A stretch of DNA of 64,000 nt from Methanogenium cariaci JCM 10550 (GTDB lineage Archaea > Halobacteriota > Methanomicrobia > Methanomicrobiales > Methanomicrobiaceae): positions 248,001-312,000 of the forward strand of contig NZ_BBBG01000001.1 of NCBI RefSeq assembly GCF_001315945.1, written 5' to 3'. Shown here piece after piece: positions 37,742-47,511 of this stretch. The translations under genes were made by a program, and so were the position numbers. Below the pieces are notes generated by a model. The model had not been told where the DNA came from, ran no database searches, and worked only from the letters and a program-made list of their open reading frames with translations. Every line of letters starts with the position of its first letter. Position 1 is the stretch's first letter.

Positions 37742-38779
37742 ATGTTCAAATTTGAGAAAGAACAGACGGTACACGACTTCAACGGTACCAAGATAGGCGG
37801 GCAGCCCGGAGAATATCCACGGGTTCTCGGTGCATCCATCTTCTATAACAAGCACGAGACTGTTATTGATGATGAGAAGGGCATAATTGACAAGGATCGC
37901 GCAGAGGCGCTCTGGAACAGGTGTCAGGAACTTTCTGACCAGACAGGTGTAAAACACTTTATCCAGATCATCTCTGAATCAGGAGAGGCATTTGAGAACT
38001 ACTTCTCATGGTTTGACTCCATTGACAGCAAGACAGCATTCCTGATGGACTCGTCCATGCCACCGGCACTTGCTCACGCATGTGAGTATGTGACCGAGGT
38101 CGGACTGGCAGACCGTGCTATCTACAACTCTATCAATGGTTCAATCCTCCCGGAGAACATTGAGGCACTCAAGAACAGTGACGTTAACGCAGCTATTGTG
38201 CTTGCATTCAACCCTGGCGACCCAACCGTAAAGGGCCGTGAGGCAGTGCTCGCAGAGGGTGGCGTCGCTGGTCAGGAGAAGTCCATGCTTGCAATTGCAG
38301 AAGAGTGCGGCATTACCCGCCCTATCCTCGATACCGCAGCAACACCGCTCGGTCTCGGGTCAGGCGGTTCATTCCGTGAGATTCTTGCATGCAAGGCAAT
38401 TCATGGTCTCCCAACCGGTGGTGCATACCACAACATGACTGTCTCCTGGACATGGCTCAAACGCTGGAGAGGAACCAAAAAGAATCCATCAGTGCTTGCA
38501 AAGCAGTATGAGGGTAAGAAAGTTCTCCTTGAGCAGATGGGACATCACCACTTTGGTGGTATGGAAGGTATCAAGCAGGCCGCATGGTCAGCGCCTGATA
38601 TCGGCTGTAACATCATGGCAGCAACCCTTGGTGCAGACCTTATCATGTACGGACCTATCGAGAACTGTGAAGCAGCATCCACTGCTATCGCATTCACCGA
38701 TGTTGTCCTTGCAGAAGCAGCAAAAGAACTTGGTGTGGATGTCGCAACCGATGACCACCCGCTCTTCAAGCTGGTCTAA
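37742..38779 (+). CDS. mtrH: Tetrahydromethanopterin S-methyltransferase subunit H
   Basis: 345 residues. Catalyses methyl transfer from methyl-tetrahydromethanopterin to the corrinoid of MtrA; TIM-barrel related to MetH-type methyltransferases. MFKFEKEQTVHDFNGTKIGG, FLMDSSMPPALAHACEYVTE, NAAIVLAFNPGDPTVKGRE, DTAATPLGLGSGGSFREI and MAATLGADLIMYGPIENCE are typical. The frame is intact and the gene contains no long G/C run. Good ribosome site gaggaggg. Last gene of the operon; an eight-T tract follows. Confidence 0.96.
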   Translation: MFKFEKEQTVHDFNGTKIGGQPGEYPRVLGASIFYNKHETVIDDEKGIIDKDRAEALWNRCQELSDQTGVKHFIQIISESGEAFENYFSWFDSIDSKTAFLMDSSMPPALAHACEYVTEVGLADRAIYNSINGSILPENIEALKNSDVNAAIVLAFNPGDPTVKGREAVLAEGGVAGQEKSMLAIAEECGITRPILDTAATPLGLGSGGSFREILACKAIHGLPTGGAYHNMTVSWTWLKRWRGTKKNPSVLAKQYEGKKVLLEQMGHHHFGGMEGIKQAAWSAPDIGCNIMAATLGADLIMYGPIENCEAASTAIAFTDVVLAEAAKELGVDVATDDHPLFKLV

Positions 38780-38787
38780 TCCCAATA

Positions 38788-38795
38788 TTTTTTTT
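38788..38795 (+). terminator. Oligo-T terminator after mtrH
   Basis: Eight T residues 9 bases after the mtrH stop codon; A/T-rich surroundings, no obvious hairpin. Confidence 0.55.
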
Positions 38796-39109
38796 GATTC
38801 CTTTCCGGGTATGTTGTCCTAAGGTTGCAGCGTGAAGCCCGGACCTATTGTTCGGTGAACGGTATCTCTTCAGGAAAGGAGAAGACTGTTTTCCTGATTG
38901 CGGAGATGTTCATCTCTAAAATGAGTGTATCTATTTTTGACATGAACCAAAGTCTTGTCAATGTCTTCGCAATGGTATCCTCTTTTGGTTCTGACGACGA
39001 AGACCCTCCCCAAGTGTGATGGGTCATACCGGAGTGTCAGTCGCCCGGAGGATTAGGATACTGGCTGCTGCAATCGTTGCAAAAAAATAGAATCTCGGGA
39101 GGATAATCT
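38796..39109. other. Gap between convergent mtrH and nadC
   Basis: About 310 bases. One 64-codon frame on the plus strand (38825-39019) has no ribosome site, promoter or recognisable composition, so I do not annotate it. No repeats or RNA genes seen. Confidence 0.5.
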
Positions 39110-39971
39110 TCAGAATATCTTTACGGTGCTCACCGCGGCCATCACGTCAAGGGAAATGTCGATATTTTTCACCGTGTGGGTGAGGCTGCCCATGCTGATG
39201 GTATCGATTCCCAGCACCGCATAGGACTCGAGTGTCTTTGGTGTGATGTTGCCGGAGACTTCGATGACGACCTGTTCCCTGACGCCCTGCTGGGTGAGTA
39301 GGTCGAGTGTTCCCTGCACGTCTCTGGGGGGGACATATTGTCGAGAAGAATAATGTCCGCTCCGGAACGGGCGGCGGTGAGTGCATCCTTTGCCGTCTCC
39401 ACTTCCACCTCCACGTTGACATACCGGCTGTATGCCCGCGCCTTTTGTACGGCCTCTTCGAGGGGGGGAACGAGGGTCAGGTGGTTATCCTTGATGAGGA
39501 TCATGTCCGAGAGGTTCATGCGGTGCGGATCAGCGCCACCGGTTACCAGTGCCTGCTTGTCACAGAGACGCAGTCCGGGTGCGGTCTTACGGGTGCCTGC
39601 AATACGCACCTTTGGGTTTGCCGCTTTTGCTGCCTCTACCACCCGGCGGGTCGTGGTTGCTATGCCGCTCATCCTGCTCATCAGATTGAGCATCGTGCGC
39701 TCCACCATCAGGATCTCTGCTGCGCTGCCTTCGAGTTCTGCAATCACCGTCCCCCCCGGCTGAATTTCCGCACCTTCCGCCACTTTCCGGGTGAAGGTGA
39801 TGTTGCAGTGGCTGCAGAGCGCCTCTGCCTCGCAAGGCCGGATATGATTGCACGCTCTTTTCCGGTGATACGGGCCGCACACCTGCGGTCAGGGATCATT
39901 GCCCGTGAGGTGACGTCACCTGACGGAATGTCTTCATTCAGGTAACGGAGGAGGTCTTCCCGAAGTGCCAT
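39110..39971 (-). CDS. nadC: Nicotinate-nucleotide pyrophosphorylase (carboxylating)
   Basis: About 287 residues. Converts quinolinate and PRPP to nicotinate mononucleotide. Starts MALREDLLRYLNEDIPSGDV, ERTMLNLMSRMSGIATTTR, AGTRKTAPGLRLCDKQAL, ILIKDNHLTLV and EVEVETAKDALTA are conserved quinolinate phosphoribosyltransferase blocks; the end VIEVSGNITPKTLESYAVLG and DTISMGSLTHTVKNIDIS as well. Frameshifts near 39830 and at the G7 run 39327-39332. Start ATG lies eight bases after the nadA stop. Confidence 0.94.
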
Positions 39972-39978
39972 GGTTTCC

Positions 39979-40899
39979 TTATTCCCGCCGGAGTGCCATC
40001 ATCCTTTCGATGGGGGCCACGTGCCCGCTCCATCAGGTCGGCGGAGAGTTCTACGGCATACTCTCCGGTGATGAGTGACTGTTCCAGCATGTCGAGGGTT
40101 ATTTTCTTCATATCTTTGCAGATGGCGTCTTCCCGGACGTGGAATTCCTTGTCCGGGAAGAGTTTCCCAAGTCGGTATGCAATGCCTTTCTCGGTGAGCA
40201 GCATCCAAGAATCGGCGTTCTTTGCCATCTTTACCATGCCGCCGGTCGAAGCCACCACATCGGCGCCTTTCCTGACCTCACGGGGGGGACATTCCGGGTG
40301 ACATATCGTGGTGCAACCCTTCTCTGCCGCTGTGATGACATCATCACAGGTGAACATTGCGTGAACATAGCAGTGTCCTTCCGGTGGCAGGGGGGGGATG
40401 ATTCGTTTCTCTGGTACCCGGTGTGCGACATAGTCTGCGAGGTTTGAGTCCGGGCCGAAGAGAACCGTCGTCTCTTCGAGTGAGCGCACCACGTCGACGG
40501 CGTTTGCTGAGGTGCAGACGATATCCGCTTCTGCCTTTGCCGCCGTGTCACTGTTCACGTAGAGAACCACTGCCGCATCCGGGTGGGCCTTGCGTGCCTC
40601 CCGGACCATCTCCGGGGGGGTGAGAAAGTCTGCAAGGGGGGGGCATCCGGCATCCTTTGCCGGGAGGATCACGGTCTTTGTCGGATTGAGCACCTTTGCC
40701 GTCTCCGCCATGAACCGGACCCCCCGCAGAGGACGATGATGTCCTCAGTGACGCTTTGGGCCTTCACGGCGAGTTCAAGGCTGTCGCCGATGATGTCTGC
40801 AGCGTCCTGTATTTCCGGAGGCTCGTAGTTATGGGCAAGAATGATCGCGTTTTTTTCCTTTTTGAGTTGTGCGATTCGTTTTAATTGTTTGGTATTCAT
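39979..40899 (-). CDS. nadA: Quinolinate synthase A
   Basis: About 307 residues; [4Fe-4S] enzyme that condenses iminoaspartate and dihydroxyacetone phosphate. [34 protein letters not shown] then [37 protein letters not shown] (shown in part), CHPECPP and [11 protein letters not shown] carry the three cluster cysteines. A six-C run at 40719-40724 (four expected) shifts the frame directly after the first Cys, and a run near 40012 shifts the C-terminus, which should read [13 protein letters not shown] overlap with nadX upstream. Confidence 0.94.
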
Positions 40900-41670
40900 G
40901 GTTTTAGGTCCCTATCTGGATGGGGGTTATCGAGATTCCGTAACAATGTCAGGATGGAGAGGGCGGCAAGATAACTGGTCGCCGGGTTCTCCGGGCTGGG
41001 GCGGTTGCTTACGGTGATGTTAATGTCTCCGAATTCCCCCCCTTCGACAATCAGTTCGTGGGTATTGCGGTCTGTGCCGGGGTCTGCCCAGAGTTCAACC
41101 TCTACCTCATGGCCCGATGCCAGTTCAATTGCAACGGCGACATTTATATTCTTCGGGTAGCGGAGGATACAGTCACGTGCGGTTCCCTTGAAGAGGAGCA
41201 GGGGTTTATCCACTTCAATGCCCAGTGAACGAGGATTTTTTGTCGTCCGCAGCATCACCTTGCTGACCTCGGCAATCTGACATACCTTCAGGTTGTCAAG
41301 GCCGGTGATGGCACCGCTCGGGATGTATATTTTTTTGCCCTTCTCTACGGCACACGCCTTCAGGTGGTCCCGGAATGTCTCATCTGTAAGGCCCCCCCAC
41401 ACTGAGGATCACCATGTCCTTTCCGGAAAGAAGTACTGCTTCTGCATGGGCCTGCACGGCAGAAACGGACGCAGCTTCCACAACGATATCCAGGTCCTGT
41501 GCAAGGAATTCGTCAAATGATTCGTATGCCGGTGCCCCCCCGCATTCATCCTCTACAGCCTGTGCCCTGGCATAGACTGCGTCGTGGAGGGCTGCAATAA
41601 TAAATCCCTCCTGTTTGTGTGCGATGATCTCGCCGACATTCCCGCACCCCAATAATCCAATCCTGCGCAT
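40896..41670 (-). CDS. nadX: L-aspartate dehydrogenase
   Basis: About 257 residues. Makes iminoaspartate for NadA, the archaeal substitute for NadB. Rossmann start [74 protein letters not shown] and [19 protein letters not shown] are all typical. A C7 run at 41392-41398 shifts the frame after ILSVGG; the continuation is [15 protein letters not shown]. First gene of the nadX-nadA-nadC operon. Confidence 0.93.
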
Positions 41671-41765
41671 TTGTATTCAGAAAATAGGTTTTAATTGTTT
41701 TTATCATCTTTGTCGGGACGTTGGTGTAATGGATCCGGTTTATCGTTTTCTTTTCCGGTATCACA

Positions 41766-41778
41766 AATATTTATATCC
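41766..41778 (+). promoter_or_regulatory. TATA box of the aromatic amino acid operon
   Basis: aatatttatatcc, a near-ideal archaeal TATA box preceded by atcac. The usual 25-base spacing puts the transcription start at about 41797-41802, that is directly at the leader ATG (41803), so the leader ORF would be translated from a nearly leaderless transcript. Confidence 0.65.
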
Positions 41779-41802
41779 GAGATATTCCTAATACTCAGAC
41801 CA

Positions 41803-41946
41803 ATGTGTGGTGAACGCGTATTGCCCGTGATGGTCTCCGACCCTAGCACAGGCTTTCTTCTGCATTCATCATATCGTTATTATCAGTTTTTTTGGACCTA
41901 CTTCGAAGTGAGCGCAATCTTTAACCGGTTTGCGTTTACTCTCTGA
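41803..41946 (+). CDS. Aromatic-rich leader peptide of the aro operon (candidate attenuator)
   Basis: 47-codon frame starting MCGERVLPVMVSDPSTGF. Residues 24-34 read YRYYQFFWTYF, eight aromatic residues in eleven, and 12 of all 47 residues are Phe, Tyr or Trp, with Phe 40, 43 and 45 near the end. The ATG lies at the expected transcription start, and the stop is 50 bases before the first aro gene. No G/C run occurs here, so the frame is trustworthy. The composition copies bacterial trp/phe leader peptides and matches the products of the downstream operon. Seven T residues at 41887-41893 within the Phe-Phe-Trp codons could also act as an archaeal termination signal. Confidence 0.72.
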   Translation: MCGERVLPVMVSDPSTGFLLHSSYRYYQFFWTYFEVSAIFNRFAFTL

Positions 41947-41996
41947 AGGTAGGTGCGTTTTATTCTGTTCGGCAGCTGCTGCGGGAGAGACTTACC
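41896..41996 (+). promoter_or_regulatory. Alternative RNA pairings between the leader ORF and the first aro ribosome site
   Basis: Segment 1, acctactt (41896-41903, codons Thr32-Phe34), can pair over eight bases with segment 2, aggtaggt (41947-41954, just after the leader stop). Segment 2 can instead pair over seven bases with segment 3, acttacc (41990-41996), which touches the start ATG at 41997 and closes a loop that contains the ribosome site gggagag (41983-41989). Each pairing includes one G-U. The two are mutually exclusive. A ribosome stalled at the Tyr codons 24-27 would leave segment 1 free and so release the ribosome site; a ribosome that passes would cover segment 1 and allow the closed form. 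Seen: the complementarities. Inferred: the mechanism. Confidence 0.55.
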
Positions 41997-42809
41997 ATGA
42001 GAGGAAAACAAATCCGACTGGAAAGAATCATGAACCGTGACACGGGCGCAACCGTAATTGTTCCCATGGACCACGGGGTGTCGAGCGGACCGATTGCCGG
42101 TGTCATCGACCTGGATGAGAGTGTGAACCTAGTGGCGCAGGGCGGTGCGAATGCGGTGATCGGCCATATCGGGCTTGCCATGCACGGCCACCGGAAAGGC
42201 GGGCCTGACATCGGCCTGATTCTCCATCTCTCGGCAAGCACGGATATGGGACCTGACCCGAATAACAAGGTGCTGGTAAACACGGTCACCAATGCCCTGA
42301 AGATGGGGGCGGACGGTGTCTCGGTGCATTGCAATATCGGTGCCGACTCTGAGGCCCGTATGCTTGAGGACCTCGGCCGTATCGCAGTGGAGTGTATGGA
42401 GTGGGGTATGCCGCTTCTGGCGATGATGTACCCGCGCGGCCCGAATATTATCAATGAGAAGGGGGGGGTAGACGAGGTCAAACACGCGGCACGGGTGGCC
42501 TCTGAACTGGGCGCCGATATCGTGAAGACGCCCTACACCGGTGACCCGGACTCGTTCCGCGAGGTCACTGCCGGATGCCATGTCCCGGTGGTGGTCGCAG
42601 GTGGTGCACGCGGGGATGATCTCGCGACCCTGCAGATGATCGAAGGGGGGGCGATGGCAGGCGGCGCTGCGGGGGGGATATCCATCGGCAGGAATGCCTT
42701 CCAGCACCCGCACCCGGACTTGTTTGTCCGTGCGATGGCGCAGGTGGTGCATGAACACCGCAGCGCAGAGGAGGCGGCAGAGATGCTCCGGGCAGGTGGG
42801 CGCGTATGA
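41997..42809 (+). CDS. 2-amino-3,7-dideoxy-D-threo-hept-6-ulosonate (ADH) synthase
   Basis: 270 residues, class I aldolase-like. First step of the archaeal DKFP route to dehydroquinate. [71 protein letters not shown] (Schiff-base Lys), [19 protein letters not shown] and [18 protein letters not shown] match the MJ0400-type family. The frame is intact, with Gly additions at G runs (KGGVDE, EGGAMAG). First structural gene after the leader; ATGA overlap with a tandem paralog. Confidence 0.92.
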   Translation: MRGKQIRLERIMNRDTGATVIVPMDHGVSSGPIAGVIDLDESVNLVAQGGANAVIGHIGLAMHGHRKGGPDIGLILHLSASTDMGPDPNNKVLVNTVTNALKMGADGVSVHCNIGADSEARMLEDLGRIAVECMEWGMPLLAMMYPRGPNIINEKGGVDEVKHAARVASELGADIVKTPYTGDPDSFREVTAGCHVPVVVAGGARGDDLATLQMIEGGAMAGGAAGGISIGRNAFQHPHPDLFVRAMAQVVHEHRSAEEAAEMLRAGGRV

Positions 42810-43603
42810 TCGGAAAGGCCATCCGTCTGGAACGGATCATGAATCGGAATACCGGTCGGTCGGTTATCATACCGATGGATCATGGCTTCTCGCTCGGACA
42901 GATCTACGGGCTGCATGACATGCCAAAGGTCATATCGGCGGTGAGTGAGGGCGGTGCGAACGCGATCGTCCTTCATAAGGGGGGGATGGTGCGCCACGGC
43001 CACCGGAAGGCGGGACCTGACATCGGGCTCATTGTCCATCTCTCGGCGAGCACGTCCCTGAACCCGGATCCGAATGACAAGGTCTCGGTCTGTTCGGTGG
43101 AGGAGGCCATCTCCCTCGGTGCCGACTGTGTCTCCATCCATATCAACCTGGGCCCCCCCGAACGAGTCAAAGATGATCGAGGAGGCAGGCGTCATATCCC
43201 GGCAGTGCACCCGTTGGGGCATGCCGCTGCTCGTCATGATCTACCCCCCCCGTGGTGAGGGTGTTGACCCCACCGATCCGGCGGCCATCGGGCTCTGTGT
43301 GCGGGTGGCAGAAGAACTGGGCGCGGATATCATCAAGACCAGTTACACCGGTGATCCGGAGAGCTTTGCGGCCATTACCCGTGCCTGTGCGGTACCGGTT
43401 TTGGTCGCAGGCGGCGAGAAGGGCGGCGATCGCGAGAGCCTGCAGATGATCCGGGAGGCAGTGGGCGCCGGTGCGGCGGGCGTTGCGATGGGCAGGAATG
43501 CCTTCCAGCGTGACGACCCCCCCGTCCGGTTCATCCATGCCATCACCCGCGTGGTGCAGCAGGACGCCACCCCTGAGGATGCACTGGGGGGGGCAATGTA
43601 TGA
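42806..43603 (+). CDS. Second, tandem ADH synthase-family protein
   Basis: About 265 residues, same family as the gene before it: [76 protein letters not shown] with the Lys retained, [19 protein letters not shown] and [14 protein letters not shown]7 run at 43153-43159 shifts the frame after HINLG; the continuation is [17 protein letters not shown]. Roughly half of the positions are identical to the neighbour. It may be a second ADH synthase or the related enzyme that makes the precursor sugar phosphate. Stop overlaps the DHQ synthase start. Confidence 0.88.
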
Positions 43604-44595
43604 AGACGTTCTGGGTGGATGTCCGCACCTGCGGCAAGGAGTGTGCGACGACTGCGATAGAGCAGGGGGGGCGGATGCACTCGTTGCAACAGAGGCCGCC
43701 CCGCTGCAGGCACTCGGACGGGTGACGGTGATCGCACCGGACGGCGATTTGATCCTCGGGACGGATGTGCATGAAGTCTGTATCGACGGCAAGGAGGGTG
43801 AAGAAAAGGCACTCTCTCTGGCACAAACAGCACCGGTGATCGTGACCACCACGGACTGGTCGGTGATACCATTGGAGAATCTCGTCTCACAGTCCGACCG
43901 TATCATCGCTGCGGTGCACAGCGCAGCGGAGGCAGAGACGGCCCTGACCGTTCTCGAGCGCGGCACGGCAGGCATCTGTCTTGTGACCGACGACCCGGCA
44001 GAGATCATCGCGACTGCCGCTCTTGTCCGTGCCATCACCCCCCCAGTATGATCTGGTGCCCTTCACGGTGACGGCCATATCACCCGGCATCATGGGCGAC
44101 CGGGTCTGTGTCGATACCTGTTCTTTGATGCAGGAAGGAGAAGGGATGCTCATCGGCAATACCTCGTCCGCCTTCCTGTTGGTGCAGGCTGAGACCTTGG
44201 AGAACCCGTATGTCGCACCCCCCCGGCCGTTCCGGGTGAACGCGGGGGCGGTGCATGCCTACGCACTGATGGCGGACGGGAAGACCAAATATCTCTCTGA
44301 AGTGACGGCAGGTGACCGCGTGCTGGTGGCCCGTGAGGACGGCTCTACCACTGTTGCCATGGTCGGCAGGGTGAAGACCGAACGGCGGCCGATGGTGCTT
44401 GTCGAAGTGGAGCATGCCGGGATGAAATCGTCCCTTGTGCTCCAGAATGCCGAGACCGTCCGTCTGGTGGGCGCCGAAGGCAGGGCCATATCGGTTGTCG
44501 CCCTGCGACCGGGTGACACCGTCCTCGGCCACCGGCAGCAGGGAGGCCGCCATTTCGGGGGGGTGGCGGTCCTGGAGACGATCCGTGAAACCTGA
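43600..44595 (+). CDS. 3-dehydroquinate synthase II (archaeal type)
   Basis: About 331 residues. NAD-dependent oxidative deamination and cyclisation of ADH to 3-dehydroquinate. Start [20 protein letters not shown] at 43600 in the frame that avoids the G7 run at 43586-43592; then ADALVATEAAPLQALGRV, SLAQTAPVIVTTTDWSVIPL, and after a C7 run at 44038-44044 QYDLVPFTVTAISPGIMGDR, GMLIGNTSSAFLLVQAET, RPFRVNAGAVHAYAL. MJ1249-type family. The product is the substrate for dehydroquinate dehydratase, which is not in this operon. Confidence 0.92.
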
Positions 44596-45440
44596 CGCCA
44601 ATACGGTGGGCATCATCGGCGGCCGGGGGGGGAGATGGGGGGGCGGTTCTTCCGGGATGTTTTTGAAAAGGAAGGCTACCGGGTCATTGTCTCCGGGCGC
44701 ACCACGCCGCTTTCCAATCGTGACCTCGCACAGCAGGCACGTATCGTGGTAGTCTCGGTTCCCATACGGGATACGGTGGCGGTCATTGATGATATTGCCC
44801 CCCCGTTTCTCTCCGGCGGCCAGATTCTCTGTGATTTCACCTCGATAAAGCAGGGGGCGATGGAGGCGATGCTTGCAACACCTGCGCAGGTCATCGGCCT
44901 GCACCCGATGTTCGGACCGGGAGTCTCGTCCCTGGAGGGCCAGACCGTGGTTGCGGTGCCCGCCCGGTGCCTGCCTGCCGCAGGGGGGGATGAACTAATG
45001 GGCATGCTCTCCCGGCAGGGGCGCGGGTGACGGTGGCAACGGCCGCAGAGCATGACCGTATGATGGCCGTTATTCAGGGTCTGATGCATTTCTCTACGCT
45101 CGTTGTCGCAGAGACGATGCGGGATATCGGTGCCGCACCCAAAGACCTGCTCCGCTACCAGAGCCCGATATACCAGATTGAGACCGGGATTATCGGACGG
45201 ATCCTCGGACAGGATGCAGCGCTCTATGGCCCGATTCTTCAGGACAACCCGGAGGTGCGTGAGGTGGTGACGGCGTTCTCTGCTGCCGCAGCACGTCTGC
45301 AGGATATTGTCTGCACCCACGATACGGACGGATTTGCCGCGTTCTTCGAGGAGAATGCGGCATTCTTTGCACCGGTCATCCCCCCCGGTTCCATGGAGAC
45401 AACGAACCGGCTCATTCAGGGGGGGCTGGTAAAGAAATGA
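44585..45440 (+). CDS. tyrA: Prephenate dehydrogenase
   Basis: About 283 residues. NAD(P)-dependent oxidative decarboxylation of prephenate in tyrosine synthesis. GTG start at 44585 overlapping the DHQ synthase stop; VGIIGGRG-GEMGGRFFRDVF is the nucleotide-binding loop broken by two G7 runs, then VVVSVPIRDTVAVIDDI, ILCDFTSIKQGAMEAML, VIGLHPMFGPGVSSLEGQT and VIQGLMHFSTLVVAETM. A frameshift near 45020. An ATG at 44635 would be too far inside the fold. ATGA overlap with pheA. Confidence 0.9.
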
Positions 45441-46240
45441 CCCTCTGCTGTCTGGGGGCCGGAAGGCACGTTCAGCCATGAGATGGCTCGTCTTCTCAGC
45501 GATGATCACGATGATCTCCTCCTCTTTCCGACGGTTACCGATGTCTTTCTGGCGGTAACGGAACGAAAGTGCGACGGTATCGTGCCGGTGGAAAACAGTG
45601 ACGCCGGTGCGGTCGGGCCGGTGATGGACGGCCTGTCCCGCACCCCCGTGGTGATCACCGGGGAGGCCTATCTCGTGGTTGCCCATCATTTTGCCGCAGC
45701 CGTGCCTGCAGGAGAGATCACCGTGCTCTACGCCCACCCGCAGGCGCATGACCAGTGCCTGAACTTTATTGAGATGCTTGGGGTGCCGGTCATCCACACC
45801 GAGAGCAACAGTGCAAGCGCTGCGCAGGCGGCCACCCATCCCGGCGCCGGTGCGATCACCACCGAGACTGCTGCCGGTATGGCCGGGCTGCCCCCCCTGC
45901 AGCAGCGCAGTGTGCAGAACACAAAGAACAATACCACGCGGTTTCTGCGCATATCGGCAGACCGTCCCGAGACCCGGCCCGCGACCGGCAAGTGTTCTCT
46001 GATCATCGACCCCGACGCGGACCGGCCGGGTCTGCTGTATGAACTGCTGGGGGTGTTTGACCGGCACCACCTGAACCTCACCCGCATCGAGTCACGGCCG
46101 TCCAAACGGGGTATGGGGAACTACATCTTCTTTATCGATGTGGAGATCGCTCCGGGTCTTCCAGATGCGCTGGAGGCAGTCAAAAGACTGGCGTCTGTCA
46201 AGGATCTCGCTGGTACGGCCGGCTGGAGGGTGACATATGA
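45437..46240 (+). CDS. pheA: Prephenate dehydratase
   Basis: About 266 residues. Makes phenylpyruvate. Start MTLCCLGPEGTFSHEMARLL when one G is removed from the G5 run at 45457-45461; VTDVFLAVTERKCDGIVPVENS, NNTTRFLRISAD (catalytic TRF motif) and a C-terminal ACT domain with IDPDADRPGLLYELLGVF and LTRIESRPSKRGMGNYIFF, the phenylalanine-sensing ESRP motif, so feedback inhibition is likely. An indel near 46210 is needed to end the gene at TGA 46238-46240, overlapping aroA. In this sequence it runs on into aroA, which I reject as a fusion. Confidence 0.9.
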
Positions 46241-47511
46241 GTGTGCATCTGCCGAAAGTCTCTGGTATCCGGTTCCGTATCACCGCCCCCCGCCCTCAAA
46301 GAGCTACACCCACCGGGCACTCATCGCGGCCGCGTGTGCGGACGGCAGGTCGGTGCTCCGCAACCCGCTGCAGTCAGAGGATACGGAGGTGACCATCACT
46401 GCCCTCCGGCAGCTCGGCGCAGAGATCACCGGTACCGGAGACCTCGTGGTGGAGGGCACCGGAGGACAGTTTTCTGCTTCGCCGGGATGCACAATCAACT
46501 GCCACAGTTCCGGCACGTCCATGCGGATGCTGCTCTCTCTTGCCCTGCTTGCAGACCGGCCGGTCTGTCTGACCGGCAGTCAGCAGTTGCAGAAGCGGCC
46601 GGTGGCGCCCCCCCTCGTGGATGCGCTGAACACCGCCGGGGGGAAGATTTGCTACCTGAAGGAATCCGGGTTTCCGCCGCTACGGGTGGACGGGGCATTC
46701 CGGGGCGGGTCTATGGAAGTTGATGCCTCGGCAAGCAGCCAGTTCCTGTCGTCTGCCCTGATGGCAGCACCATGCGGTGCAAAACAGACCCGGATCACCA
46801 CGCCCGGTGAACCGGCATCGCGGGCGTATCTGGATATCACCACCGATGTGATGGCCAGCTTCGGGGGGGCGCCAGTGACGAGGGACGGCTACCGCCGCTT
46901 CTCAGTCTCTCCCGGTGGGTATACTCCGGCGGCGTATGCGGTGGAGGGGGACTACTCCTCTGCCTCCTACTTCTTTGCTATCGCTGCGGTCTGCGCCGGG
47001 ACGGTGGAGGTGACGCACCTAAATCCTGTCTCCTGTCAGGGTGACCGGATGTTTCTGTCTCTGCTGGCAGCGATGGGCTGCCAGGTCACGGAGGGCAGTG
47101 ATTCTGTCACGGTCGCATCGGATGGCAGGCTCAGAGGCATCGCCGCTGCGATGGGGGGATATGCCTGACGTGGTGCTGACGCTTGCCGCTGTGGCAGCCT
47201 TTGCCGAAGGGCCGACGACTCTTACCGGCATCCGTAACCTGCGGGCCAAGGAGAGTGACCGGATTGCTGCGATGGTCAGGATTGCCGTCCTCGGCGGGGC
47301 GGATGCGGTGGTCTCCGGTGATACGATCACCATCATCCCCGGCAGGCTGCCGGGCGGTGGTATCATTGACCCGGAGGACGACCACCGAACCGCGATGAGT
47401 GCGGCGGTGGTCGCCCTGAAGCGGGGCGATGTGGAGATCCTGCACCCGGAATGCGTGCAGAAATCCTATCCCGGATTCTGGGACGCACTCCGGAAAGGAG
47501 GCATGCTGTGA
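46237..47511 (+). CDS. aroA: 3-phosphoshikimate 1-carboxyvinyltransferase (EPSP synthase)
   Basis: About 425 residues. Start MSVHLPKVSGIRFRITAP at 46237, then PSKSYTHRALIAAACADG (conserved PSKS-R active-site loop), NCHSSGTSMRMLLSLAL, KRPVAPPLVDAL, DASASSQFLSSALMAAP, VEGDYSSASYFFAIAAV and NLRAKESDRIAAMVRI. Frameshifts at the C6 run 46286-46291 and at the G6 run 47153-47158, after which the protein continues MPDVVLTLAAVAAFAEG. Ends GGML with TGA overlapping the GTG of the next gene. Confidence 0.94.

Noticed and set aside
38825-39019. 64-codon ORF after mtrH
   Set aside because: No promoter or ribosome site; lies after a terminator.
41695-41802. 36-codon upstream extension of the aro leader ORF
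   Set aside because: It starts before the TATA box, so it would not be on the transcript; the ATG at 41803 fits the predicted transcription start.
45483-47168. One continuous frame over prephenate dehydratase and EPSP synthase (apparent PheA-AroA fusion)
   Set aside because: The join needs the six-C run at 46286-46291. In the other frame a perfect EPSP N-terminus (MSVHLPKVSGIRFRITAP) starts at 46237 and overlaps a TGA by ATGA, as at every other junction of this operon.
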